Shown: in pieces, positions 1 to 6,254 of the stretch
Numbering within the stretch: position 1 is the first letter of the stretch
Layout: each line of letters begins with the position of its first letter
Assembly: GCA_030592835.1 (NCBI GenBank)
Contig: JAUVIJ010000094.1
Coordinates: 1-7,332, forward strand
Source: Candidatus Cloacimonadota bacterium
GTDB lineage: Bacteria > Cloacimonadota > Cloacimonadia > Cloacimonadales > TCS61
Reading direction: 5' to 3'
DNA length: 7,332 bases
Translations under genes and position numbers: made by a program
The notes under the pieces: model-generated
Database searches by the model: none
Told to the model about the DNA's origin: nothing
What the model saw: only the letters and a program-made list of their open reading frames with translations

Positions 1-20
1 AACTCTAACCGGAGGGAAGA

Positions 21-899
21 ATGAAAATGATTAAATTCTCCATTTTGTTTTCACTACTGCTGGTTTATTTTCTATATGGTGGGGAGGACTATGCTATATT
101 TGATTCCAGGAACGGAGAGATCATTGACCTGAATGAACTTGCGGTGAGAGTTAGTGATTTCGATATCTGTTTCTTCGGTGAATTTCATGATGATTCTCTT
201 CTTCACGAACTGGAGGCTGGATTTTTGCCGCTGCTTGACGACCAAACAGATGATCTGGCGATTTCGATGGAGATGTTCGAAAGGGATGTTCAATTCTTTG
301 TAGACGCATATTTATCCGGTGAGATCGATGAAACAGAATTCCTGGGGAAATCACGTCCCTGGCCTAATTATGAAACCGGTTATAAAGCTTTAATCGAATA
401 TGCCAGGGAGAATAATAAACCGGTAATAGCTGCCAATATTCCCAGAAGATATGCTGCAATGCTGAGAAAACAGGGATGGGATGCTATCGAGAACCTTCCG
501 GGCGATGAAAGATTGTTCATTGCAACCGAACTAATGGTTCTGGAAGATGAATATAAACAGAAATTCACTGCCACGATGATGGCGAATATGAGCTCCCGTG
601 AGGGGATGCCGGGTAAGATGATGGATATTGATGGATTTTACAAGGCTCAATGTATAAAGGATGACACCATGGCGGAAAGTATTCTCACTTTCTACCGGAA
701 ACATCCCGAATATCATGTGATCCATTACAATGGTGATTTCCACAGTAATTCTCATCTCGGAACTGCTCAGAAACTCAGTCTATTGGCACCGGAACTGAAA
801 ATTGCAGTGATAACACCGGTAAGTATCCTCCCGGAAGAAGACATACAGTTTTCTGAAGATAGACGCAATGAAGGTGATTTTCTGATCGTTATCAAATGA
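21..899 (+). CDS. ChaN/DUF399-family (Tiki-superfamily) exported protein
   Basis: A complete 292-residue protein. Residues 4-20 are a hydrophobic signal peptide ending at about YGGED. There is no lipobox cysteine, so it is probably exported but not a lipoprotein as many relatives are. The body matches the ChaN / 'haem-binding uptake' family (PF04187): GEFHD at 53-57 (the GExH motif of the Tiki/TraB/EreA fold), MEMFERD at 83-89, NIPRRY at 139-144, the DDTMAESI helix at 214-221 and HYNGDFHSNSHLG at 235-247. Campylobacter ChaN binds haem and is linked to iron uptake; other members of the superfamily are metal-dependent hydrolases, and which applies here cannot be told from sequence. No haem receptor or transporter lies beside it. 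GGAGGG at 11-16 is 4 nt before the chosen ATG; the ATG at 27 is also possible. The stop overlaps the SD of the next short frame, suggesting that the two were once co-transcribed. Confidence 0.88.
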   Translation: MKMIKFSILFSLLLVYFLYGGEDYAIFDSRNGEIIDLNELAVRVSDFDICFFGEFHDDSLLHELEAGFLPLLDDQTDDLAISMEMFERDVQFFVDAYLSGEIDETEFLGKSRPWPNYETGYKALIEYARENNKPVIAANIPRRYAAMLRKQGWDAIENLPGDERLFIATELMVLEDEYKQKFTATMMANMSSREGMPGKMMDIDGFYKAQCIKDDTMAESILTFYRKHPEYHVIHYNGDFHSNSHLGTAQKLSLLAPELKIAVITPVSILPEEDIQFSEDRRNEGDFLIVIK

Positions 900-906
900 G
901 GTTATT

Positions 907-999
907 ATGATATTAAAAAAGTTTCTTAATGATCTAATACAAACGATGGATTCTCCATTAGCGATTAAGATTATCAGTACATTTTTTCCTCCTCTTTAA
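907..999 (+). pseudogene. Truncated N-terminus of a gene downstream of the ChaN-family gene (30 codons)
   Basis: An open frame of 30 codons starts at ATG 907 with GAGG at 898-901, the last bases of which follow the stop of the preceding gene, an operon-like arrangement. It reads MILKKFLNDLIQT, then MDSPLAIKIISTFFPPL, and stops at TAA 997-999, which overlaps the stop of the convergent T9SS gene. The peptide looks like the start of a normal soluble protein and not a finished product. The SPLxxKxxxxFFPPL pattern faintly recalls the N-terminus of DUF4442 thioesterase-like proteins, but this is a weak resemblance. No continuation of such a protein was seen elsewhere in the window. The likeliest reading is that a gene was cut when the minus-strand block was inserted or the region rearranged. 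A genuine 30-residue protein is the alternative. Confidence 0.4.
980..994 (-). other. Orphan Shine-Dalgarno plus ATG after the downstream T9SS gene
   Basis: On the minus strand, directly after the stop of the downstream T9SS cargo gene, a strong GAGGAGG (994-988) is followed after five A residues by ATG (982-980). The frame stops after two codons (ATG TAC TGA). The spacing is as good as that of the real genes here. It may be the remnant of a third gene of the array lost at the same breakpoint that truncated the plus-strand gene, or simply the complement of the Pro-Pro-Leu codons of the short plus-strand frame. Confidence 0.3.
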
Positions 1000-2032
1000 T
1001 GTATAACAACAATTTTTTTCATTACTTGTTTACTACCGATTTGAATTTTCACAAAGTAAATTCCATTTGATAATTCTTCTTTACAAAAAAAAACTTCCTT
1101 CAAACCTTTTTCAATATTTCCTTCAAATATGGATCGAACAAACTGTCCTTTGATGTTATAAAGATTAATTATGGATAAGCTGGGAGTTAAAGTTAAAAAA
1201 CTGATTTTACTTGATTCTGATACAGGATTTGGAGTTATGAATATTGAAAATCCAAGTTTCTGTAATAATTTATCCTCTACAGCTGAACCATCTGAGAAAT
1301 AGAAATATAGCTTAGGCTGATAAATCTCAATATCACTCTCAAAAGTAGTAAAACTAACTTCATCTCTTAATGAATCACCATCAGTATTAATTTCAAAAGC
1401 TATACGGAATTGGGTTAATATTCGACCTAAATCATAATCGAGTAAAACATTATCAGTTATATTAAGATATCGATATCCATCAATACCGCTGTCTGTAACA
1501 GTCCCTATATTATGAGTAAAGGTAAAAGGATTCCCAACATCACCTTTTTCCCAATCTTCAAAATCAAGTTGAAAACCATAATCAATATGACTCATAATAC
1601 ATTTTATTGTATCTCCTCCGGCAACATTCCATTCAGGAAAAGCATTACCTCCTTGATCGGATCCATTACAAATGCTTTCAAACTGATATAAACGAACATT
1701 AACACTGTCTAAATAATAGTTCTCCAGGATTGGAGGTAATTCAAAGGAAATATATGATCTATTACAAGAATTTGGTGGTGGTCCGGGTGCCAGCGGTATG
1801 CCAATATCACCAGCATGCATACAATAAGTAAAATTGTTTAATAGTTCAGGTTCACCTTCAGGATTGTATAGGATTATCCCATCCAATTCAGGAACAGCAT
1901 AAACGCTATCTATTATGGTATTTGCAAATAAAAAGGAAAAAGGATAAAGTAGAAAGGATAAAGTGAAAATGATAATGGTTTTGTGTATTTGGTATTTGGT
2001 TTTGGGTATTGGGTGCTGGGTGATTGGTTCAT
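996..2032 (-). CDS. T9SS type A sorting-domain secreted protein, downstream paralog, start out of frame
   Basis: Paralog of the gene just upstream. The open frame runs from a TGA at 2048-2046 to the stop at 998-996 and encodes a signal peptide (TIIIFTLSF, then LLYPFSFLFAN), a beta-rich domain (SYISFELP, SVNVRLYQF, GGDTIKCIMSHIDYG, DWEKGDVGNPF, DGYRYLNIT, TQFRIAFE, PKLYFYF) and a C-terminal T9SS sorting domain of about 85 residues (ITPNPVSESSKISF, INLYNIKGQFVRSIF, LSNGIYFVKI). The only convincing start, ATG 2032-2030 behind AAGGTGG, lies in a different frame: it reads MNQSPSTQYPKPNTKY and stops after 39 codons at 1913. The signal-peptide frame itself has no ATG, GTG or TTG until TTG 1886, which is past the signal peptide. 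The gene therefore looks switched off or broken by a 7-nt length difference in its leader, unless frameshifting or a non-standard start rescues it. A gene finder may call only 996-1886. The mature domain resembles DNRLRE/CBM96-like surface modules only loosely; substrate unknown. Assembly error in the repeat cannot be excluded. Confidence 0.8.
1939..1964 (-). repeat. Tandem 12-nt duplication inside the signal-peptide region
   Basis: AAAGGATAAAGT occurs at 1939-1950 and again at 1953-1964 (plus-strand reading), within the signal-peptide codons of the downstream T9SS gene. The upstream paralog has one near-copy at the corresponding place (around 3063-3074). The signal peptides of the two copies differ by two residues but both stay in frame with their mature domains. 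Confidence 0.6.
1985..2026 (-). repeat. Degenerate 14-nt minisatellite in the leader of the downstream T9SS gene
   Basis: Three consecutive 14-nt units related to GTGTTGGGTATTTG (plus-strand reading): two GTATTTG half-units at 1985-1998, GTTTTGGGTATTGG at 1999-2012 and GTGCTGGGTGATTG at 2013-2026. The tract begins just after the ATG at 2032-2030. Its coding strand is almost free of G and encodes a polar leader before the signal peptide. From ATG to the shared signal-peptide sequence is 53 nt here against 60 nt in the upstream paralog, a 7-nt difference that puts the ATG out of frame. Confidence 0.8.
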
Positions 2033-2038
2033 TTTTTC

Positions 2039-2062
2039 CACCTTGTCACAGCGCTGTAGGTG
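2039..2062 (-). promoter_or_regulatory. Possible hairpin covering the SD of the downstream T9SS gene
   Basis: In the 52-bp gap between the two T9SS genes, CACCT at 2039-2043 and AGGTG at 2058-2062 are complementary, and between them is the perfect palindrome ACAGCGCTGT (2048-2057). In the minus-strand transcript the 2039-2043 arm is the AGGTG of the SD (AAGGTGG) before ATG 2032-2030, so the hairpin could hide the ribosome-binding site. The stem is short and covariation is unknown; treat it as suggestive. Confidence 0.3.
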
Positions 2063-2084
2063 ATGATGTGTATATAAAGCCGAA

Positions 2085-3149
2085 CTATTTCAACAAAATG
2101 CATTTGCCTGTTGCTGTTTGGGTTCCGGTTTTTATCCTATAAAAATATATTCCGGAACTTTGGTTTGACGCATCCCATTCTACAGAATATATTCCTGTGT
2201 TTTGAAATTCATTTACCAGTATTTCGATTAGCTGTCCTTTGACATTATAAATCTCAATTGAGGAATTTTCAATATTAACTGGTAATTTATACTTGATAGT
2301 TGTTAACGGATTAAAAGGATTGGGGTAGTTTGATAGTGAAAAATCAACATCCTTAATGACTTCTACACTGATATTTACGTCATCTTTGAAATAAAAAAAT
2401 AATTGCGGGTGATGTTCTATTACCCACGAATTTGCAGACTTGAAAGCCACATTATCATAAAGATCATCCCAATCTGTATCGATGCCATCGAAAGCTATTC
2501 TGTATTGGGTTTTGTTTCTGTTTAATTCATAATCCTGCAATACGCTGGAAGTTAGATCCAGATAGCGATAGCCATCTTCTCCACTTTCTGTCACTATTCC
2601 GACATTATGTTGATAAGTATAAGGATTGCCTGTATCTCCCTTTTCCCAGTCTCCTACATCTAATTCATTGCCGTAATCAATATGGCTGACAATACACCGG
2701 ATTGTATCACCTCCGGGAACATCCCAAACCGGGAAATCCTGGGGATCGGTCTGAAACCAACCGGTATTTCCCTGGCTGTTATATTGATAAAGACGGATAT
2801 AAACACTGTCTACATGATAACCTTCCGGTATTTCAGGTAATTCAAATGAAATATAAGAACGGATATAGGAATTATTGTCAGATGGTGGTTCTAATCCGCT
2901 ATCCCCAATATCACCAGCATAGAGATTATACATCCAATTATTCACAACGAAACATTGATTCTGTTGACTGAATGTAATCTTCCCATCCAATACAGGTGTT
3001 GCGTAAACCGAATCGATGATGGTGTCTGAAAATAAAAAGGACCCCGGTATGCACCAGGGCAGAAAAGATAAAGTGAAAATGATAATAGTTTTGAATATTG
3101 TGTGTTGGGTATTTGGTGTTAGGTATTTGGTGTTGGGTGATTTGTTCAT
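2085..3149 (-). CDS. T9SS type A sorting-domain secreted protein, upstream paralog, intact
   Basis: A 354-residue secreted protein. GGAGG, 5 nt before the ATG at 3149-3147, fixes the start. Residues 1-19 (MNKSPNTKYLTPNTQHTIF) form an unusual polar leader encoded by 14-nt repeats. Residues 20-41 are the hydrophobic signal segment (KTIIIFTLSFLPWCIPGSF and on), followed by mature sequence starting near SDTIIDSVYA. Residues about 45-255 are a beta-rich module (SYISFELPEIPEG, DSVYIRLYQY, GGDTIRCIVSHIDYG, DWEKGDTGNPYTY, DGYRYLDLT, TQYRIAF, PQLFFYF) of no family I recognise firmly; it has the general look of DNRLRE/CBM96-type surface modules. Residues about 270-354 are a T9SS type A C-terminal domain (NYPNPFNPLTTIKYKLP, IEIYNVKGQLIEI, SSGIYFYRIKTG), which directs export through the outer membrane and is usually removed or used to anchor the protein. 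It lies 52 bp upstream of its paralog and probably heads a two-gene transcript. Its upstream region holds the inverted repeat at 3231-3397. Confidence 0.88.
   Translation of the reverse strand: MNKSPNTKYLTPNTQHTIFKTIIIFTLSFLPWCIPGSFLFSDTIIDSVYATPVLDGKITFSQQNQCFVVNNWMYNLYAGDIGDSGLEPPSDNNSYIRSYISFELPEIPEGYHVDSVYIRLYQYNSQGNTGWFQTDPQDFPVWDVPGGDTIRCIVSHIDYGNELDVGDWEKGDTGNPYTYQHNVGIVTESGEDGYRYLDLTSSVLQDYELNRNKTQYRIAFDGIDTDWDDLYDNVAFKSANSWVIEHHPQLFFYFKDDVNISVEVIKDVDFSLSNYPNPFNPLTTIKYKLPVNIENSSIEIYNVKGQLIEILVNEFQNTGIYSVEWDASNQSSGIYFYRIKTGTQTATGKCILLK
3102..3143 (-). repeat. 14-nt tandem repeat (3 units) in the leader of the upstream T9SS gene
   Basis: Three head-to-tail 14-nt units on the plus strand: GTGTTGGGTATTTG (3102-3115), GTGTTAGGTATTTG (3116-3129) and GTGTTGGGTGATTT (3130-3143). 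They occupy codons 3-16 of the gene. Because 14 is not a multiple of three, gain or loss of a single unit would move the start codon out of frame with the signal peptide. The coding strand of the tract has no G residues. Confidence 0.85.
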
Positions 3150-3610
3150 GCTTTCCTCCAGTTAAAGAAAATTGTATTCCTTTTGAAAGATGAATCACAT
3201 ATTGAAATCATTTTGTAGCTGATATTATTTAACCCAGATAATGCAGTAGATATTTTTAAATAGCAGCATTCTTTTATGTGTGAATGAATTACAAAATTGT
3301 TTCTGAATATCTTTATGATATGCAGGAAAATTTTATAACCCATCACCCTATAAAACATTACCACTCTTTATTAAACCTCTACTGCATTATCTGGGTTTAA
3401 ATGGAACATATCTATTTATACATCAATTTTCAAATTCTGACGGTAATATTCTCAAATGAATTAACTAATTCAAAATCGAGGAATTGTTTACATTGAGTCA
3501 ACCTTTTTTTTATTTTCGATAATCAGGATATAATTTGTTAGTATAAAAACAGGATAGCATGTCTATATATTTATTATTTCTCAGCCTGCATCTTTTTCAT
3601 TACCGGGAGA
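3150..3610. other. 461-bp intergenic region between pyrG and the T9SS genes
   Basis: Apart from the inverted repeat at 3231-3397 and the SD before 3149, I see no gene here. The portion 3398-3610, downstream of pyrG, is AT-rich with only unsupported short frames (for example 31 codons from 3403 on the plus strand, without an SD). It has the palindrome TTGAGTCAA at 3493-3501 followed by eight T residues at 3504-3511, too weak to call a terminator. No GC-rich stem typical of a pyrG terminator was found, so where the pyrG transcript ends is unclear. Confidence 0.6.
3231..3397. repeat. Perfect 20-bp inverted repeat bracketing 127 bp upstream of the T9SS genes
   Basis: AACCCAGATAATGCAGTAGA at 3231-3250 is exactly complementary to 3378-3397. 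The arms enclose 127 bp without a gene and lie 82 bp from the start of the intact T9SS gene. The core arm CCCAGATAATGCAGTAGA (3233-3250 and 3378-3395) is flanked on both sides by TTTAA (3228-3232 and 3396-3400), which could be a 5-bp target duplication of a MITE-like element. The layout equally fits the short invertible promoters known upstream of surface-protein genes in Bacteroidota. Inside is a smaller hairpin, TTTTATA (3331-3337) with TATAAAA (3349-3355). No clear -35/-10 pair could be placed with confidence in either orientation, and no recombinase gene is in the window. Confidence 0.75.
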
Positions 3611-5212
3611 TCAGGATTTTCTCAATTCAGCAGAAATCCGAACGAACTCCTTGAATATTGGTTGGGGAAGATCGGGTCTGGATTTGAATTCCGGATGAAA
3701 TTGAACTCCTATGTAGAAAGGATGGGAAGGTATTTCAACGATCTCCACCAGGAAGTCATCGGGTGAAATTCCACTGATCAGCATTCCTTTCTTTTCTATC
3801 AGGTCTCTATAAATATTATTGAATTCATAGCGATGCCGATGTCGTTCAGAGATCTCATTCTTTCCATAGATCTTTTTTGCCAGGGAGTTTGGTTTTAAGT
3901 TGCATGGATAAGCTCCCAGACGCATCGTTCCACCCATTTTCTCAATATATTTCTGATCCTCCATCAAATGGATAACCGGATCTTCGGTATTTTTATTGAA
4001 CTCACTGCTGTGAGCATCGCTAAGATCGCAAACATTCCTAGCAAATTCAATTGCGGCTATCTGCATTCCCAGGCAGATACCGAAAAAGGGTATCCTGTTT
4101 TCCCTGGCATATCTTGCTATTGCGATCTTACCCTCGATCCCTCTTACTCCAAATCCTCCCGGGACCAGGATACCATCAACATCTTTTAATTGATCCACAA
4201 TATTCTTTTCTGACGATATTCTTTCCGAATCTACCCATTTGATCTTCAATTTGTATCTTCCGGCAGCAGCAGCATGGATCAAAGCTGCCCCCACACTTTT
4301 ATAAGCATCCTGATGTTCGACATATTTGCCGCAAACAGCTATCGTAACTTCCTGGTCGGGATTCTTGATATTATCTATGATCTGCTCCCAGTCCGAAAAA
4401 TCGATACTATTCTGTCTTAACCTGAAATGTTCACAGATTTTCTCATGCAGATTGGCTTCGATATATACTTTGGGAACTTCGTAAATAGTAACAACGTCGA
4501 TTGCATTGATAACTTTACTTTTCTGCACATTAGTGAAAAGAGCTATTTTACTTCTGATCTCATCATTGAAAGGTTTTTCTGAACGGCAGAGCAGTATATC
4601 AGGCTGAATACCAATTTCTCTTAACTTGGTGGTCGCATGCTGGGTCGGCTTGGTCTTCAATTCACCGGCAGCCTTGATAAAGGGAACATAGGTGAGAAAA
4701 ACAAACAGGGAATTTTCCATGCCTACTTCCAATCGGAATTGTCGAACAGCTTCCAGGAAAGGCAGGCTTTCTATATCTCCTACTGTGCCGCCGATCTCTG
4801 TTATAACAATATCATTTCCGACAGCTATATCGTAGATCAGGCTTTTGATCTCATCGGTTACATGCGGTATAACCTGGACAGTTTTTCCCAGATAATCCCC
4901 TCTTCGTTCCTTCTTCAAAACAGATTCGTAGATCTGACCGGATGTAGAATTGGAATTTTTAGTGAGTGGAATACCAATAAATCTCTCGTAATGTCCGAGA
5001 TCCAGGTCTGTTTCCGCTCCATCATCGGTAACGAATACTTCACCGTGCTGATAGGGGCTCATAGTACCCGGATCTACATTAAGATAAGGATCGAACTTCT
5101 GCATTACAACTTTATATCCCATCTTTTTCAGAAGTAACCCGATGGAAGATGAAGCAATACCTTTACCGAGAGACGAAAGGACACCACCTATTACAAAAAT
5201 ATGCTTAGCCAT
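3611..5212 (-). CDS. pyrG: CTP synthase (glutamine-hydrolysing)
   Basis: A complete 533-residue CTP synthase, close to the usual length of about 540. It makes CTP from UTP using ATP and ammonia released from glutamine, the last step of de novo pyrimidine nucleotide synthesis, in the cytoplasm. The N-terminal synthetase domain (about 1-265) shows the P-loop-like GGVLSSLGKGI (9-19), FDPYLNVDPGTMSPYQHGEV (40-59), TEIGGTVGDIESLPF (138-152) and KTKPTQHA (186-193), which line the nucleotide sites. The C-terminal class I glutamine amidotransferase domain (about 290-530) has the oxyanion motif PGGFGVRG (351-358), nucleophile Cys380 in GICLGMQ, and His506/Glu508 in QFHPEF, so the triad is intact. The ATG at 5212 has AGGA 6 nt upstream. 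It is the last gene of the three-gene minus-strand run, 22 bp after the M29-like gene. Nothing unusual was seen in the protein. Confidence 0.98.
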   Translation of the reverse strand: MAKHIFVIGGVLSSLGKGIASSSIGLLLKKMGYKVVMQKFDPYLNVDPGTMSPYQHGEVFVTDDGAETDLDLGHYERFIGIPLTKNSNSTSGQIYESVLKKERRGDYLGKTVQVIPHVTDEIKSLIYDIAVGNDIVITEIGGTVGDIESLPFLEAVRQFRLEVGMENSLFVFLTYVPFIKAAGELKTKPTQHATTKLREIGIQPDILLCRSEKPFNDEIRSKIALFTNVQKSKVINAIDVVTIYEVPKVYIEANLHEKICEHFRLRQNSIDFSDWEQIIDNIKNPDQEVTIAVCGKYVEHQDAYKSVGAALIHAAAAGRYKLKIKWVDSERISSEKNIVDQLKDVDGILVPGGFGVRGIEGKIAIARYARENRIPFFGICLGMQIAAIEFARNVCDLSDAHSSEFNKNTEDPVIHLMEDQKYIEKMGGTMRLGAYPCNLKPNSLAKKIYGKNEISERHRHRYEFNNIYRDLIEKKGMLISGISPDDFLVEIVEIPSHPFYIGVQFHPEFKSRPDLPQPIFKEFVRISAELRKS

Positions 5213-5234
5213 TTTTTATCCTGTTTTTTTTTAT

Positions 5235-6254
5235 TTATGAAATTTTTGTTTTGGATCCGGAGAACATGATCGGTTTCTGTTCCTGATCATATAACAGGAT
5301 ACCAACACTGTTCTTCAAGTTGCGATCATAATAATAATAATTTGTATATTGCTTTAAACTGTTATTGAAACCAATAATCAGATTTACATCCGGACCACTA
5401 TTCATAATACAGTTCTGCAATCTGTAATTACCTTTTACATCATTTTTGAAATTAATATAACGAACCGCTCCATTCTCAAAAGCGATCCTGACATTTTTAT
5501 AGACCAGACCACAATGATATACTTTATCCGCCTGGAATATTCCTTCCATTGTGTGTCGATCGATGGGAAATTCCAGATGCCCTGAAGGTAGAATGATGAT
5601 CTGCTCTCTAATAACAGGAAATTTTTCGCTTTTCCCTAACTTGAAAACAAGTATACACTCATCCTGCTGGATAATGTGTTTGGATAAAGGTAAATATGTT
5701 TCCCGATATTCCTCTACCTTGTTGTTAATTAAAGAGTAGTTACAATTGAGTGCATTAAGATAACTATCCCTGAGATTTTCATATCCTGTATTCACACATT
5801 TTGCCAGCTCATAAGTAGGGAAATTGAGGAAGAGCATTTTCTTATTCTGCTGAAAGATCTTTTCCCAAATCTTCTGAGTATGTTCTTTCAGAGCGGCATA
5901 TTTTTCCTTGAACTTATGATCATAATCATCTGTCAGACTTTTCCAGCTAACCTCTATGAATATATCGATGGTATCCATCCAGGAATTATAATAATATGGA
6001 GGGACACGCAACAGATCTTCGGGGATCTCTTCAAAAAACCTCTCCTTTAATTTCTGGGTTGATAACTCCAGTACGGGAAAGGCATGACGTTTTCTGATCG
6101 CCAGAGCAAGCTCCTCAATGATCGGCAGTTCGATCAGGGGATGTAAAGCATTGTCTTCATTATGGATCTCACCGGAAATCGAAATTACGTTATCTTTACG
6201 GATGTGGAGGAAATTATTGATTATGTTAAAAGCGATCTCAGGATAATTAGCCAT
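5235..6254 (-). CDS. M29 (AmpS/aminopeptidase T)-like protein, probably lacking the metal site
   Basis: A 339-residue cytoplasmic protein with no signal peptide. The first half follows the N-terminal domain of the M29 metallo-aminopeptidases (COG2309): IRKDNVISISGE, then PIIEELALAIRKRHAFPVLELS and EDLLRVPPYYYNSWMDTIDIFIEV. The second half keeps LPSGHLEFPIDR (222-233) and VYKNVRIAFENGAVRYI (251-267), matching the family's LPTGEVFxxPDR and xLxFExGRVV segments. The ligand positions appear changed: the Glu of PTGEV is His226, the Glu of the GE-GIG segment aligns with Asn291, and the His of TVHIALG aligns with Gly318. The chain ends before the family's HxD pair, and at 339 residues it is shorter than the usual 370-410. 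It may therefore be a non-catalytic relative; these alignments were made by eye. The chosen ATG (6254-6252) overlaps the murI stop as TGATG; a TTG one codon earlier (6257) is possible. No clear SD exists, so translation probably depends on coupling to murI. Confidence 0.65.
   Translation of the reverse strand: MANYPEIAFNIINNFLHIRKDNVISISGEIHNEDNALHPLIELPIIEELALAIRKRHAFPVLELSTQKLKERFFEEIPEDLLRVPPYYYNSWMDTIDIFIEVSWKSLTDDYDHKFKEKYAALKEHTQKIWEKIFQQNKKMLFLNFPTYELAKCVNTGYENLRDSYLNALNCNYSLINNKVEEYRETYLPLSKHIIQQDECILVFKLGKSEKFPVIREQIIILPSGHLEFPIDRHTMEGIFQADKVYHCGLVYKNVRIAFENGAVRYINFKNDVKGNYRLQNCIMNSGPDVNLIIGFNNSLKQYTNYYYYDRNLKNSVGILLYDQEQKPIMFSGSKTKIS

Noticed and set aside
944..958. ATGGA-TTC-TCCAT hairpin between the convergent genes as a terminator
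   Set aside because: The stem is only five pairs and no T-tract follows on either strand; it also lies inside the short open frame.
1884..1886. TTG as the true start of the downstream T9SS gene
   Set aside because: It would remove the signal peptide encoded just upstream and has no SD; the match to the paralog shows that the original start was the ATG at 2032.
2938..3198. 86-codon minus-strand frame overlapping the start of the intact T9SS gene
   Set aside because: It is the shifted frame of the leader repeat and signal-peptide region; the strong GGAGG and the in-frame signal peptide support the 3149 start instead.
3231..3397. Inverted repeat as a CRISPR or integron-type recombination array
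   Set aside because: There are only two arms in inverted orientation, no spacer series and no cas or integrase gene in the window.
3403..3498. 31-codon plus-strand frame in the intergenic region
   Set aside because: It has no SD, no protein-like character beyond what AT-rich sequence gives, and it sits in a non-coding gap.
3493..3511. TTGAGTCAA followed by eight T residues as a terminator
   Set aside because: The four-pair stem with a one-base loop cannot form a stable hairpin, and the T-tract faces the plus strand, where no gene ends.
4637..5137. 166-codon plus-strand open frame opposite pyrG
   Set aside because: It lies wholly antisense to a highly conserved pyrG coding region, has no SD and no recognisable protein features; it is a shadow of the codon use of pyrG.
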